From positions 124,001 to 188,000 of the forward strand of contig NZ_JAPNUE010000004.1 in assembly GCF_026626305.1 (NCBI RefSeq): a DNA stretch of 64,000 nucleotides. The letters are read 5' to 3'. Both the position numbers and the translations under genes were made by a program. The notes beneath the pieces were generated by a model. That model searched no databases. It was not told the origin of the DNA and was given only the letters and a program-made list of their open reading frames with translations. This DNA comes from Frigidibacter sp. RF13. Lineage in GTDB: Bacteria > Pseudomonadota > Alphaproteobacteria > Rhodobacterales > Rhodobacteraceae. Shown one piece after another: positions 8,276-17,207 of the stretch. The first letter of the stretch is position 1; every line of letters begins with the position of its first letter.

Positions 8276-9826
8276 CTAGATTTTGGTGAACCGTACCGGA
8301 TCGGGATGGCCGTCGGCAAGGATCACCGGTTTCAGGTCGGAATCATGAAGCGCGGTCAGCGGCTCGAAGCAGATGAAGACGAAATCGCCAGATTCCTCCA
8401 TCAGATCCTCCATCCGGTTGAACATCGCCCGGCGCTTGTCGGTATCCCGCTCGACCAGTGACTTCTGGTAGAGGTCTTCATATTCGGCGCTGTCGAAGAA
8501 GGTCCAGTTGTAGACGCCGATCTGGTCGGGCCGGAACCAGACGAGGTTCTCGGTCGGATCGACGCCGCCCGCGAAACTTTGCAGGACGAGTTCAAGCGAG
8601 AGGTAATCATCTCCCGCTGTCTTGTCGCCGAGCGCCCAGTAGGCGGCATCCTCCGTCGGCTGGATTTCTACGGTGATGCCCGCTTCGCCAAGGCTTGCCT
8701 GGATGATCTGGGCGATGGTCTGAGAGGTCGAGTCCGTCAGCGCCACGAGGTTCAAAGTCAGCCCCTCGGCGCCCGCCTCGGCAAGCAGCGCCTTGGCTTT
8801 CTCGACATCGCGCGTGGCGATGATGTTCTTTTCGCGTGCGAAGGCGGTGCCGGGTTGCACCACGCCCGCAGACCGCGCGACCAGCCCGTCATAGGCACCC
8901 TGCAAGACGGCGTCGCTGTCATAGGCGTACTGGATCGCCTGCCGGACGCGGAGGTCCTTCAGCGGTTCGGCATTCTGGTTGATGGTCAGCCAGACATAAC
9001 GCGTCGATTCCGCTTCGATCAGCGTCGCACCGGCGGGCATCGCCTCTTTCAGCTTCGCGACCGCGCCGGGGGTGACGCGGGTATAGTCGAACGCGTCCGC
9101 CTCATAGGCGAGTTGCGCCGCCTGATCGTCACCGACGATGTAGATCTCGACGGTCGAGAAAGCGGGTTTCTCGCCCGCCCAGGCGGGGTTGGCGTTCAGC
9201 GTGACCTTCTGCTGCTGTTCCCATGCCCCCAGAAGATAGGGGCCGCATTGGGCGGGGATCTCGGTCGTATATTGCCCGCCCGCCGCCTCGACCGCCGCCT
9301 TGCAGACGATATGGCCGCCGTAATAGGGCATCGCGACGACAATGAAGGGCGCGAAAGCCTCGGTCAGGTGGATCACGCCGCTCCGGTCGTCGATCACCTC
9401 GACTTCCTTCAGCTTTTCGAACTGATAGGCCCAGGCGCTGTCGGACCCGGCGATCCTCTCATAGCTGAACTTCACGTCCGCCGCCGTCACCGGCCCATAG
9501 TCGCCGGTCCATGTCAGCCCCTCACGCAGAGTGAAGGCAAGGCTCGTGTCGCTGGTCCATTCCAGTTTCTCGGCGGCGTAAAGCTCCCAGTTGTTGCCCT
9601 CGCGCATGTCGCCCATCCGGACGAGAGAGACCTGGGTGCAGCGCGGGATCACCTCGTCGAGGCCGCCGATGATCCCCCAGGGGTCCAGCACCTGAAAATC
9701 CGAATCCATGCGGATGCGGAGCGTGTCCCCGTCCGCCGCCCAGGCGAAGCGGGGGTTGGCAGCGAGGGCCGCGAGGCCCGCGCCTGCGGTCGCGAGGAAA
9801 CGGCGTCGATTGGTCGTCCAGTTCAT
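8276..9826 (-). CDS. Family-5 peptide-type solute-binding protein, Tat-exported
   Basis: 516 residues. NRRRFLAT near the N terminus plus a hydrophobic run ending RFAWAA is a twin-arginine signal. The mature protein has the family-5 (DppA/OppA) course: LREGLTWTGDYGPVTAADVK, then a long two-lobe fold and a C-terminal NRMEDLMEE segment. Family members bind peptides, but also opines, nickel and betaine-like compounds. It lies 15 bp after the second ATPase gene, completing a five-part importer. The ligand is presumably the substrate of the hydrolase and demethylases encoded upstream. Confidence 0.9.
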   Translation of the reverse strand: MNWTTNRRRFLATAGAGLAALAANPRFAWAADGDTLRIRMDSDFQVLDPWGIIGGLDEVIPRCTQVSLVRMGDMREGNNWELYAAEKLEWTSDTSLAFTLREGLTWTGDYGPVTAADVKFSYERIAGSDSAWAYQFEKLKEVEVIDDRSGVIHLTEAFAPFIVVAMPYYGGHIVCKAAVEAAGGQYTTEIPAQCGPYLLGAWEQQQKVTLNANPAWAGEKPAFSTVEIYIVGDDQAAQLAYEADAFDYTRVTPGAVAKLKEAMPAGATLIEAESTRYVWLTINQNAEPLKDLRVRQAIQYAYDSDAVLQGAYDGLVARSAGVVQPGTAFAREKNIIATRDVEKAKALLAEAGAEGLTLNLVALTDSTSQTIAQIIQASLGEAGITVEIQPTEDAAYWALGDKTAGDDYLSLELVLQSFAGGVDPTENLVWFRPDQIGVYNWTFFDSAEYEDLYQKSLVERDTDKRRAMFNRMEDLMEESGDFVFICFEPLTALHDSDLKPVILADGHPDPVRFTKI

Positions 9827-9841
9827 GTCGTCCTCCCTTGG

Positions 9842-10801
9842 TCAGATATCAGCGAAATGGCAGCGAAATTCGTGGGTGGGGTCGCCACGCCGGAGCGCGG
9901 GGGCCTCGGTACGGCAGCGGTTCTGTGCGATCGGACAGCGGGTGTGAAAGACGCAGCCCGAAGGCCGACGCAGGATGCTCGGGATTTCCCCCTTGATCGC
10001 CAGATCGGCGCGGCGGCGGCGCGGGTCGGGGATCGGCTCGGCCGCGATCAGGCTTTTCGTGTAGGGATGGGCGGGGCGCGCGAAGATCGTCTCGCTGGGT
10101 CCCGTCTCCACCAGCCGCCCGAGATAGAGAACCGCGATGCGGTCGGCGACGTGGCGGACAAGCGCGAGGTTATGGGTGATGATCAGGTAACTGAGCGACA
10201 GGCGGTCTTTCAGCTCCGCCATCAGGTTCAAGATCTCGGCCTGCACCGAGACATCGAGCCCCGCCGTCGGTTCGTCGGCAATGACAAGTGCGGGACGGAG
10301 CGCGAGCGCCCGGGCGACGCCCACCCGGCGCGCCTGCCCGCCGGAGAGTTCATGCGGAAAGCGGCTTGCGGTTTCGGGGCGAAGGCCGACTTCTGCCAGC
10401 AGGTCGCGCGCTGTCTGGCGGCGGTCGGTCAGCGGTTCGCGGTGGATCGCGAACGGTTCGGTGACGGCCTCGCCGACCGCCATGCGCGGCGACAGCGAAC
10501 TGACCGCATCCTGAAACATCATTGCCGTGCGGCGGCGGACGCGGGCGAAATCGGATGGGGCGGCAAGCGGCGCGCCCTCGAAACGGATCGTCCCGCCGCT
10601 CGTCCGTTGCAGGCCAAGGATCGCCCGGGCGAGCGTGGTCTTGCCCGATCCGCTTTCGCCGACGATGGCGAGCGTCTCGCCGGGCGCGAGATCGAGCGAG
10701 ATGCCGGTCAGGATGTTGAGCTGCCTGCGTGCGCCGATATCCAGCCAGCTACCGAGCGCGAAATCGACCGACAGGTCCCGGATCGACAGAAGCGCGCTCA
10801 T
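9842..10801 (-). CDS. Peptide-type ABC transporter ATPase (DppF-like)
   Basis: 319 residues. Walker A GESGSGKTT, signature LSGGQARR, Walker B LVIADEP and the H-loop ITHN are all present. The C-terminal extension contains the cysteine pair region CVFHTRCPIAQNRC found in Opp/Dpp ATPases, a candidate Fe-S site. The start ATG (10799-10801) overlaps the stop of the other ATPase gene by four bases, indicating coupled translation of the heterodimer. Confidence 0.9.
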   Translation of the reverse strand: MSALLSIRDLSVDFALGSWLDIGARRQLNILTGISLDLAPGETLAIVGESGSGKTTLARAILGLQRTSGGTIRFEGAPLAAPSDFARVRRRTAMMFQDAVSSLSPRMAVGEAVTEPFAIHREPLTDRRQTARDLLAEVGLRPETASRFPHELSGGQARRVGVARALALRPALVIADEPTAGLDVSVQAEILNLMAELKDRLSLSYLIITHNLALVRHVADRIAVLYLGRLVETGPSETIFARPAHPYTKSLIAAEPIPDPRRRRADLAIKGEIPSILRRPSGCVFHTRCPIAQNRCRTEAPALRRGDPTHEFRCHFADI

Positions 10802-11769
10802 GGCCGGACCTCGTGGCACAGTGCGCGGTGGCCGGGCGTGAGTTGGACATCCGGAGGCGCGTCAGTGCGGCAGCGGCCGGTCACAAGCGGGCAGCGGGGC
10901 GCGAAGGCGCAACCGGGCGGCGGGGCGCGCAGGTCAGGCAGGGCGCCGCCGATGGTCGGCAGGCGGGCGGTGCGTGCCACGATCATCGCCGGGTCGCAGG
11001 CCATCAGGGCCCGCGTGTAGGGATGGCGGGCGCGATGATAGATCGCGTCCACCGGCCCTTCCTCGACCACCTCGCCCGCGTACATGATCGCCACCCGGTC
11101 GCAAAGCTCGGCGATCACACCGAGATGGTGGGTGACGATCACCATCGCGCCGTCATAATCGTCGCGCAGTTCGCGGAAGAGATGGATAATCTGGGCTTCC
11201 ATCGTCACGTCAAGCGCGGTGGTCGGTTCGTCGGCGATCAGCACTTCGGGCTGAAGCAGCAGGGCGGCGGCGATGGCGGCGCGCTGGCGCATGCCGCCGG
11301 AGAGTTCGTGCGGGTAGCGCCCCATGATCAGGCCGGGGTCGGCAAGGCCCACGCGGGAAAGCATCGCCTCGGCGCGGGCACGTTTTTCAGCGCGGCTCAC
11401 GCCGTCGATATTGTGCTGGAAATCCGTCAGTTGCGCGCCGATCGTCAGAACCGGATTGAAGGCTGTCATCGGGTCCTGAAACACCATGGCGATCTTGCGG
11501 CCGCGCAGGCGGCGGCGGTCGTCTTCGGTCAGTGCCTCCATGTCCTGCCCGTCGATCTGGATGGTCCCGGCAACGCGGCGGGCATTGGCGCCCGTGAGGC
11601 CGATCATTGCTGCGGCGAGCGTGGATTTTCCGCAGCCGCTTTCACCGGCGATGCCGAGAACCTCGCCCTTCTTGATAGAAAGCGACACATTGCGAAGCGC
11701 GTGAAGCCTGCCGCCCGGAACGGCATAGTCCAATGTCAGCCCGTCGATCTGCAGGACTGGCCCCGTCAT
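10798..11769 (-). CDS. Peptide-type ABC transporter ATPase (DppD-like)
   Basis: 323 residues. Walker A GESGCGKST, signature LSGGMRQR, Walker B LIADEP and H-loop THHLG are intact. The C terminus has the Opp/Dpp cysteine cluster (CAFAPRCPLVTGRC). Starts within the stop of the DppC-like gene (ATGA overlap). Partners with the DppF-like subunit. Confidence 0.9.
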   Translation of the reverse strand: MTGPVLQIDGLTLDYAVPGGRLHALRNVSLSIKKGEVLGIAGESGCGKSTLAAAMIGLTGANARRVAGTIQIDGQDMEALTEDDRRRLRGRKIAMVFQDPMTAFNPVLTIGAQLTDFQHNIDGVSRAEKRARAEAMLSRVGLADPGLIMGRYPHELSGGMRQRAAIAAALLLQPEVLIADEPTTALDVTMEAQIIHLFRELRDDYDGAMVIVTHHLGVIAELCDRVAIMYAGEVVEEGPVDAIYHRARHPYTRALMACDPAMIVARTARLPTIGGALPDLRAPPPGCAFAPRCPLVTGRCRTDAPPDVQLTPGHRALCHEVRP

Positions 11770-12623
11770 CGCGGCACCCCGTGGCGCAGCTTGGGGTCGA
11801 GCGCATCGCGCAGCCCTTCGCCTAAGAAGGTGAAGCCGAGGGTGGAGAGAACGAGCGGCAGGCCGGCGATCAGCACCATGTAGGGGGCCGAGCGCAGCGA
11901 TGTGTAGCCGTCATATAGGATATTGCCCCAGGAGGGAGTGGGTGGGCGGACGCCGAGGTTGAGGTAGGAAAGCCCCGCTTCGAGCATGATCACCACGGGA
12001 ATGTCCATCGACAGGAGGATGACGAGCGGCCCGACGACATTGGGCAAGAGGTGGCGGAGAAGGACACGCACCGGTCCCGCTCCCATCGCCCGTTCGGCCT
12101 GGATGAAATCGGCGCCCGCGAGGCTCAGCGTCTGGGCGCGGATCAGCCGTGCATAGGCGGGGATCGAGACAATGACGACAACAAGGATGAGCGTTGCCGT
12201 GCCCGGGCCGACCACCGTGATGACGGCGAGCGCGAAGAGGATCATCGGCAGGGAGGAGAGGGAATCGAAGAGGAGAACCAGAAGCGCATCCAGCCAGCGT
12301 GGCCCGTAGCCCGCGATCATGCCAAGAAGAAGGCCGATGAGGCCGGCAAGCCCGACCGAAGTGACGGCGATCGAAAGTGCGGTACGCGCGCCGTAGATGA
12401 TGCGCGACAGCAGGTCGCGGCCAAGCTGGTCGGTCCCCGCCCAATGGGTGAGGCTCGGCGGCTGAAACTTCTGGCTGACGTCAAGTTTCACCGGGTCGGC
12501 CGGTGCAAGCCAGGGCGCGAACAGCGCCATGGCAAGAAAGACAAGGACGAGCGCCAGCCCCAGCGCGCCCATCGGGTCGCTGAGGAGCGATCTGAGCAAG
12601 CTGCGGTCAGCCCCGGAAAACAT
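11766..12623 (-). CDS. Peptide-type ABC transporter permease (DppC-like)
   Basis: About 285 residues: N-terminal membrane anchor, the DppC-type PWLAPADPVKLDV segment, HWAGTDQLGRDLLSRI, then five further membrane spans with the coupling loop FIQAERAMGAGPVR. The ATG at 12621-12623 follows GAGGG by six bases and overlaps the 3' end of the DppB-like gene by 17 bases; an in-frame ATG at 12641 is the alternative. Confidence 0.88.
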   Translation of the reverse strand: MFSGADRSLLRSLLSDPMGALGLALVLVFLAMALFAPWLAPADPVKLDVSQKFQPPSLTHWAGTDQLGRDLLSRIIYGARTALSIAVTSVGLAGLIGLLLGMIAGYGPRWLDALLVLLFDSLSSLPMILFALAVITVVGPGTATLILVVVIVSIPAYARLIRAQTLSLAGADFIQAERAMGAGPVRVLLRHLLPNVVGPLVILLSMDIPVVIMLEAGLSYLNLGVRPPTPSWGNILYDGYTSLRSAPYMVLIAGLPLVLSTLGFTFLGEGLRDALDPKLRHGVPR

Positions 12624-13557
12624 CGCGCACCCTCGGGTCAAGCCGGGCGATCAGCAGATCGGCGGTGGTGACGATGACAAGATAGAAGGCGGTCATGCAG
12701 AGGACGGTGCCCATCACCACCGGATAGTTCCGCTTCTGCACGGCGCCGGTGATCAGGGTACCTATGCCCGGACGGCCAAAGACCGTCTCGACGAAGACCG
12801 CGCTTGAGAGGACGGAACCGAGGCCGACCGCCAGAATGGCGATGGTCGGGATGATGGCTATGCGAAGCGCATAGCGCAGCACGATCCGGCTTTCGGGCAG
12901 GCCGAAGGCGCGGGCGGTGCGGATGTGGTTTTCACCCATCACCTCCAACATCGAGGCGCGGACGAGGCGGGCGATGTAGCCGACCCATCCGAGCCCGAGC
13001 GCGAAGGCGGGCAGGATCACCGCTTTCGCCTGACTGGCCAGATCGCCCGGCGTTCCCGCGCCGATGGCTGGCAGCCAGCGAAGCCAGACCGCGAAGACGA
13101 GAAGCGCATAGATCGCTACGACGAAGGCCGGGACTGAGATGAGGCTGACTGACAATATGCCGAGCAGCCGGTCGATCATCCGCCCTCGCCAGACGACGGC
13201 GAGGCAGCCGAGGCCGACGCCCGCCACAAGCGCCCAGCCGAGCGCCAGCGCGCCGAGGATCAGCGTGTTGGGAAAGAATTCGAGGATCTGGTCCAGCACC
13301 GGGCGCTTCGACCAGACATCGTAGCCGAGGTCGCCGGTCGCGGCGCTGGCGAAGAAATGCCAGATCTGCGACAAGACCGGCTGATCGAGCCCCATGCGTT
13401 CGCGCAGAAGCGCCTTCAGTTCCGGCGTAGCCCGCGGCCCGAGCGCGAGCGAGGCCGGATCGCCCGGCACCAGAAACACCATCGCATACATCGCCAGCAT
13501 CACCGTGAAGAGGATCACGACAGCAAGGCCGATGCGCTTGATGGCATATCTCAGCAT
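12607..13557 (-). CDS. Peptide-type ABC transporter permease (DppB-like)
   Basis: 316 residues, opening MLRYAIKRIGLAVVILF, with the DppB hallmark VPGDPASLALG and six membrane spans ending in an arginine-rich tail (IARLDPRVRDVFRG). The GENHIRTARAFGLPESR coupling loop is present. Starts 18 bp after the hydrolase stop codon. Confidence 0.9.
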   Translation of the reverse strand: MLRYAIKRIGLAVVILFTVMLAMYAMVFLVPGDPASLALGPRATPELKALLRERMGLDQPVLSQIWHFFASAATGDLGYDVWSKRPVLDQILEFFPNTLILGALALGWALVAGVGLGCLAVVWRGRMIDRLLGILSVSLISVPAFVVAIYALLVFAVWLRWLPAIGAGTPGDLASQAKAVILPAFALGLGWVGYIARLVRASMLEVMGENHIRTARAFGLPESRIVLRYALRIAIIPTIAILAVGLGSVLSSAVFVETVFGRPGIGTLITGAVQKRNYPVVMGTVLCMTAFYLVIVTTADLLIARLDPRVRDVFRG

Positions 13558-13575
13558 GGGTCGCGGTCTGGCCTC

Positions 13576-15594
13576 CTAGACATGGTCGCGCGCGATCCTT
13601 TCGTCCCACGTTCGCTCAAAGATCGTCTCGCCGTTCTCGGTGATCCGCAGGCTCATCTCGACGCGGAAATGGCTGGTGTCTGAGGTCAGCCGCCCGGTCG
13701 AATGATGACCGAAAGTGCCGTCCTTGCGTTCGATCACCACATTCGCCTCGGTTTCGCAGCTGGCCGACAGAGGGTCTCTGTCGATGATCCGGTAGCGGGC
13801 GAGCGCGTCGGAACGGACGGTCTGTCCGATGTCGGGCATTTCCTTCGCATAGGTCCAGCGCGGGAAGTCGACGACCATCTCGCCGATCAGAAGATCACGG
13901 CTGACGGTACGATGGTGCTTTGTCTCGACCGGCAGGTCGATGGTCGGCGTGGGCGCGGCCATTTCGGGCGGGTCGAAGGACCGGAGCGCCTCGTCCGCCG
14001 GATCGGGCGGGCGGACCGGGAGCGTCAGGTGGCTCTCGCCGGTGACGACCGTGAGCGTCGCAAGCTCCGGCGAGGGCCAGGCGATGGGCCAGTAGGTTGT
14101 GGACAGCGACACGGCGATCCGGTGGCCCGCCGGGAAGGCGTGCGCGATATCGTCCAGATCCACCGTTGCGTCGTAGGTGCGCCCCGGATCAAGCGCTGCT
14201 GCATGTTCGTGGCTGTCACGATGGGTCAGGTTCAGGAGCCCGAGCGATACCCGCGTCGAGCGGCCGTCGGGACTCACATCGTTCAGTCGGACGGCGACGA
14301 GCGCCAGCGGCTTGTCACAGGCGAAGCGCAAGCGAAGCTGCGGCGCGCCGAGGATTTCGGTGCGCTCGGGCAGCGGGTCGCTGACAAAGACCAGCGAGCC
14401 GCCGTCATCCTCACGCTGGTCGGGCGGCCATTCGGCATCCTCGCCATAGCGCCCGACCTCGCCCGCCGCGAGCCCGACCCAGAGGGGCGAGCAGACCTGC
14501 GCCGGGGCAGGGGGCGTGGCGGACGATGCAAGCGTGCCGCCCTCATTCAGGTGGAGCACCCGCTCTTCGATCCGGGGTGACGGCCAGCTTGTCTCGGCCA
14601 CCCAGCGGCCGGGGCGGTCGAGGTAGCAAGTCGCGGGAGGAACGCTCTCCTGCATCCAGACGCGGTACATCGGCCCATCCATGATGCCGGTAGCTCGGCC
14701 TTTCAGCCAGTGATCGCACCAGCGCAGCACTTCCTGCAGCCAGCCGATCGCCGGATGGACAGCCACATCGTGCGGGAAGGAATGCGCCCAGGGGCCGATC
14801 AGGCCGAGGCGTGGGCCGGACAGACCGGCCAGAAGCCGCGGGACGCTCTCGGAATAATTGTCGGCCCAGCCGGAGACGGCGAAGACCGGGATGGTGATCT
14901 TCGAGAAGTCTTGGCAGACCGATCCCTGTTTCCAGTAGGCGTCTCGGCGCTGATGGGTCAGCCAGGGCAGGATCCAGGGGCTGTTGTGCGCGATCCGTGC
15001 CATCCACATCTCGCGCCATTTCTCGCCTACGATCGCCGGGTCGGGTGGCAGGTCGTTATGGGCGAACATGGTGGTGGACCAGTCGAAATTGTCCTTCGAC
15101 AGGCAGCCGCCCACATAATGGACGTCGGTCGCGTAGCGGTCGTCGGTCGAACCCACGGTGATGATCGTCTTTAGCGCGGGCGGCTGGCGCGCCGCGATCT
15201 GCAATCCGTTGAAGCCGCCCCAGGAAATGCCGTACATCGCGACCTGCCCGTCGCACCAGTCCTGTGCCGCGATCCAGTCGATGGCTGCGACGCCATCCTC
15301 CTGTTCCTGCACGGTATATTCGTCGTCGATCAGCCCCTCGCTGTCGCCGGTGCCGCGGATATCGAGCCTGAGGCAGGCATAGCCGTGCCCGGCAAGCCAG
15401 GCGTGCATCTTCTGGTCGCGTGGTCTTGTGCCTTCACGCTTGCGGTATGGCAGATATTCGAGGATCGCGGGCACCGGGCCTATACCCTTGGGGCGCCAGA
15501 GCTTTCCGGCGAGCCGTGTGCCGTCCGCCATCGGCACGAAGACATTCTCGACGATCTCGATCTCGTGGGGGAATGTCTCGCGGATATCTGCCAT
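13576..15594 (-). CDS. CocE/NonD-family (S15-type) hydrolase
   Basis: 672 residues. N-terminal alpha/beta-hydrolase with the nucleophile elbow GISWGG (Ser124), the preceding LDIRGTGDSEG strand, and a GPWAHSFPHD segment that carries the probable catalytic histidine; the C-terminal half is the jelly-roll domain of X-Pro dipeptidyl peptidases, cocaine esterase and related acylases. These cleave esters or amides. It has no signal peptide, so it acts in the cytoplasm on imported substrate. Seven bases after the methyltransferase stop and 18 before the permeases, it is firmly inside the operon. A role in releasing a methylated amine moiety from an ester or amide conjugate is inference. Confidence 0.88.
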   Translation of the reverse strand: MADIRETFPHEIEIVENVFVPMADGTRLAGKLWRPKGIGPVPAILEYLPYRKREGTRPRDQKMHAWLAGHGYACLRLDIRGTGDSEGLIDDEYTVQEQEDGVAAIDWIAAQDWCDGQVAMYGISWGGFNGLQIAARQPPALKTIITVGSTDDRYATDVHYVGGCLSKDNFDWSTTMFAHNDLPPDPAIVGEKWREMWMARIAHNSPWILPWLTHQRRDAYWKQGSVCQDFSKITIPVFAVSGWADNYSESVPRLLAGLSGPRLGLIGPWAHSFPHDVAVHPAIGWLQEVLRWCDHWLKGRATGIMDGPMYRVWMQESVPPATCYLDRPGRWVAETSWPSPRIEERVLHLNEGGTLASSATPPAPAQVCSPLWVGLAAGEVGRYGEDAEWPPDQREDDGGSLVFVSDPLPERTEILGAPQLRLRFACDKPLALVAVRLNDVSPDGRSTRVSLGLLNLTHRDSHEHAAALDPGRTYDATVDLDDIAHAFPAGHRIAVSLSTTYWPIAWPSPELATLTVVTGESHLTLPVRPPDPADEALRSFDPPEMAAPTPTIDLPVETKHHRTVSRDLLIGEMVVDFPRWTYAKEMPDIGQTVRSDALARYRIIDRDPLSASCETEANVVIERKDGTFGHHSTGRLTSDTSHFRVEMSLRITENGETIFERTWDERIARDHV

Positions 15595-15601
15595 CTGCCC
15601 C

Positions 15602-17116
15602 TCAGTTCATCGGTGCGCCGCCCTCGGCCTTGCGGCGCGCGACGAAATCGTCGAGCGCCTCGGCAATGCCGGGGTCGAGGGCTGGTTCTTCATACTCACT
15701 CAGAAGCTGCTTCCAGACCGTGTTGGCGCGCGCGCGGGCATCGACGCCGCCACGCTCCAGCCAGTTGGGGTAATTGTCCCAGTTCGACAGAAGCGGCGTG
15801 TGGAAGGCGCTTTCGTAGCGTTCCATCGTATGGGCGGTGCCGAAGAAATGGCCGCCGGGGCCCGCCTCGCGGATCGCGTCGAGGCCAAGCGCCGCTGGCG
15901 ACGTGTCGATGGGCGTGAAATAGGCGTCCATCATCTGAAGAAGCTCGGCATCGAGGATGAGCTTTTCGAAGCTCGCCGTCAGCCCGCCGTGCATCCAGCC
16001 CGCCGCATGCTCCAGAAGGTTCGCCCCGCCCATGAGCGCACCCCAAAGCGCCATCTGGCTCTCATAGGCCGCCTGGGCGTCGACCTCGTTCGCCGCCGTG
16101 ACATTCGACGACCGGAAGGGCACACCGATATGGCGGGCAAGCTGGCCCGAGGCCTGCGCGGCCTTCACATATTCCGGCGTGCCGAAGGCGGGCGCGCCCG
16201 AGCGCATGTCGACGTTCGAGGTAAAGCCGCCGTAAAGCACCGGGCAGCCGGGCCGGACGATCTGCGTCAGTACGATCCCTGCCATTGCCTCGGCGTGCTG
16301 CTGGGCCAGTGCCCCGGCGAGCGTCACCGGCGCCATGGCGCCCGCGAGCGTGAAGGGCGTGACGGCGACCGGCTGGCCATGTTCGGCCATGCAAGTCAGC
16401 CCCTCGGCCATCGGAATGTCGAGTTGCAAGGGCGAATTTGTGTTGATCACGCCGATCAGGACGGGGCGGTCCTTCAGCCCCTCGGCATCGGTGCCGAGCG
16501 ACAGTGCCGCCATCTCTATCCCGTCCATGGTGCGGGCGCGGCCGAGCGTCTGGCCCTGCCAGCTCTTGTCCAGCAGCCCGATCTCGGCCCGGTAGATATC
16601 AAGATGCCGGGTGTTCGCGGGTAGGTCCATCGGCTCGAACGGGCCGCCGCCTTCCTGATGGAGGACGTTCAGCATCTGGATCAGGCGCAGATAGTCGCAC
16701 ATTTCGGCATAGCTGCCGTCACGGCGGCCACGGTCGTTGTCCATCACATAGGCCGGTCCGCCGACCGCGGCATAGATGCAGTGGTCGCCGCCGACGATCA
16801 GGTTCTTCGCGGGGTTTCGGGCTTCGAGGGTGAAGCGGGCGGGCACGGTTGCCAGCCGTTCGGCGATCAGGCCGGGGTCGAGGCGGACGGTCTGGCCATC
16901 GACGGTCGCGCCCGCGCGGGCATAGAGGTCGCGCGCGGACGGGTCGAGGACGCGCATGCCCATTTCGGCAAGGATTGTCAGGCCGGTCCGATGGATCGCC
17001 TCGACCTGATCGGTGCTCAGTACCTCGACCGGCCGGTAGGGCCTTGGCCGCTGACCGAACGGCGCCTGCCGGATGGCGGCGGCGCTTCGTGGTGCACGGC
17101 GGGTGCGGGCGCTCAT
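15602..17116 (-). CDS. MttB-superfamily (trimethylamine methyltransferase-like) protein without pyrrolysine
   Basis: 504 residues and uninterrupted: no in-frame TAG, so it belongs to the non-pyrrolysine branch that includes glycine betaine, proline betaine, carnitine and gamma-butyrobetaine methyltransferases. These transfer a methyl group from a quaternary amine to the cobalt of a small corrinoid protein. Typical stretches include RPRPYRPVEVLSTDQVEAIH near the N terminus and the barrel segments PVLYGGFTSNVDMRSGAPAF and HAAGWMHGGLTASFEKLILD. The start ATG at 17114-17116 lies between two palindromes and the coding region. A candidate corrinoid partner is encoded at 25431-26129, not in this operon. 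The actual amine is unknown. Confidence 0.87.
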   Translation of the reverse strand: MSARTRRAPRSAAAIRQAPFGQRPRPYRPVEVLSTDQVEAIHRTGLTILAEMGMRVLDPSARDLYARAGATVDGQTVRLDPGLIAERLATVPARFTLEARNPAKNLIVGGDHCIYAAVGGPAYVMDNDRGRRDGSYAEMCDYLRLIQMLNVLHQEGGGPFEPMDLPANTRHLDIYRAEIGLLDKSWQGQTLGRARTMDGIEMAALSLGTDAEGLKDRPVLIGVINTNSPLQLDIPMAEGLTCMAEHGQPVAVTPFTLAGAMAPVTLAGALAQQHAEAMAGIVLTQIVRPGCPVLYGGFTSNVDMRSGAPAFGTPEYVKAAQASGQLARHIGVPFRSSNVTAANEVDAQAAYESQMALWGALMGGANLLEHAAGWMHGGLTASFEKLILDAELLQMMDAYFTPIDTSPAALGLDAIREAGPGGHFFGTAHTMERYESAFHTPLLSNWDNYPNWLERGGVDARARANTVWKQLLSEYEEPALDPGIAEALDDFVARRKAEGGAPMN

Positions 17117-17152
17117 GTTGCCTGTCCCGAAGACTGCCGACGGTTCTCGCGC

Positions 17153-17201
17153 GCCAAGATTTTTCGAAAAATCTTGGCAAAATTCTTCGAAGAATTTTGC
17201 C
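17153..17201. repeat. Twin overlapping 26-bp perfect palindromes
   Basis: Two perfect palindromes, 17153-17178 (centre TTTCGAAA, outer arms GCCAAG/CTTGGC) and 17176-17201 (centre CTTCGAAG, outer arms GGCAAA/TTTGCC), share three bases. They begin 6 bp after the stop of the flavoenzyme gene and 37 bp before the methyltransferase start. As RNA they form two strong stem-loops in series, which could end part of the transcripts or protect the upstream mRNA. A near-copy with the same TTC-centred design occurs at 60258-60283. Confidence 0.85.
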
Positions 17202-17207
17202 CGCGCC

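Noticed and set aside
8579-11020. Rightward open frame of about 800 codons opposite the peptide importer genes
   Set aside because: No motif, Arg/Gly/Asp-rich, antisense to well-supported ATPase and binding-protein genes.
15602-17116. Possible pyrrolysine-encoding methyltransferase
   Set aside because: There is no in-frame amber codon in the MttB homologue and no pyrrolysine synthesis gene in the window.
17153-17201. CRISPR-like or insertion-sequence end for the twin palindromes
   Set aside because: Only two units, no spacers of equal size, no transposase nearby; they fit stem-loops better.
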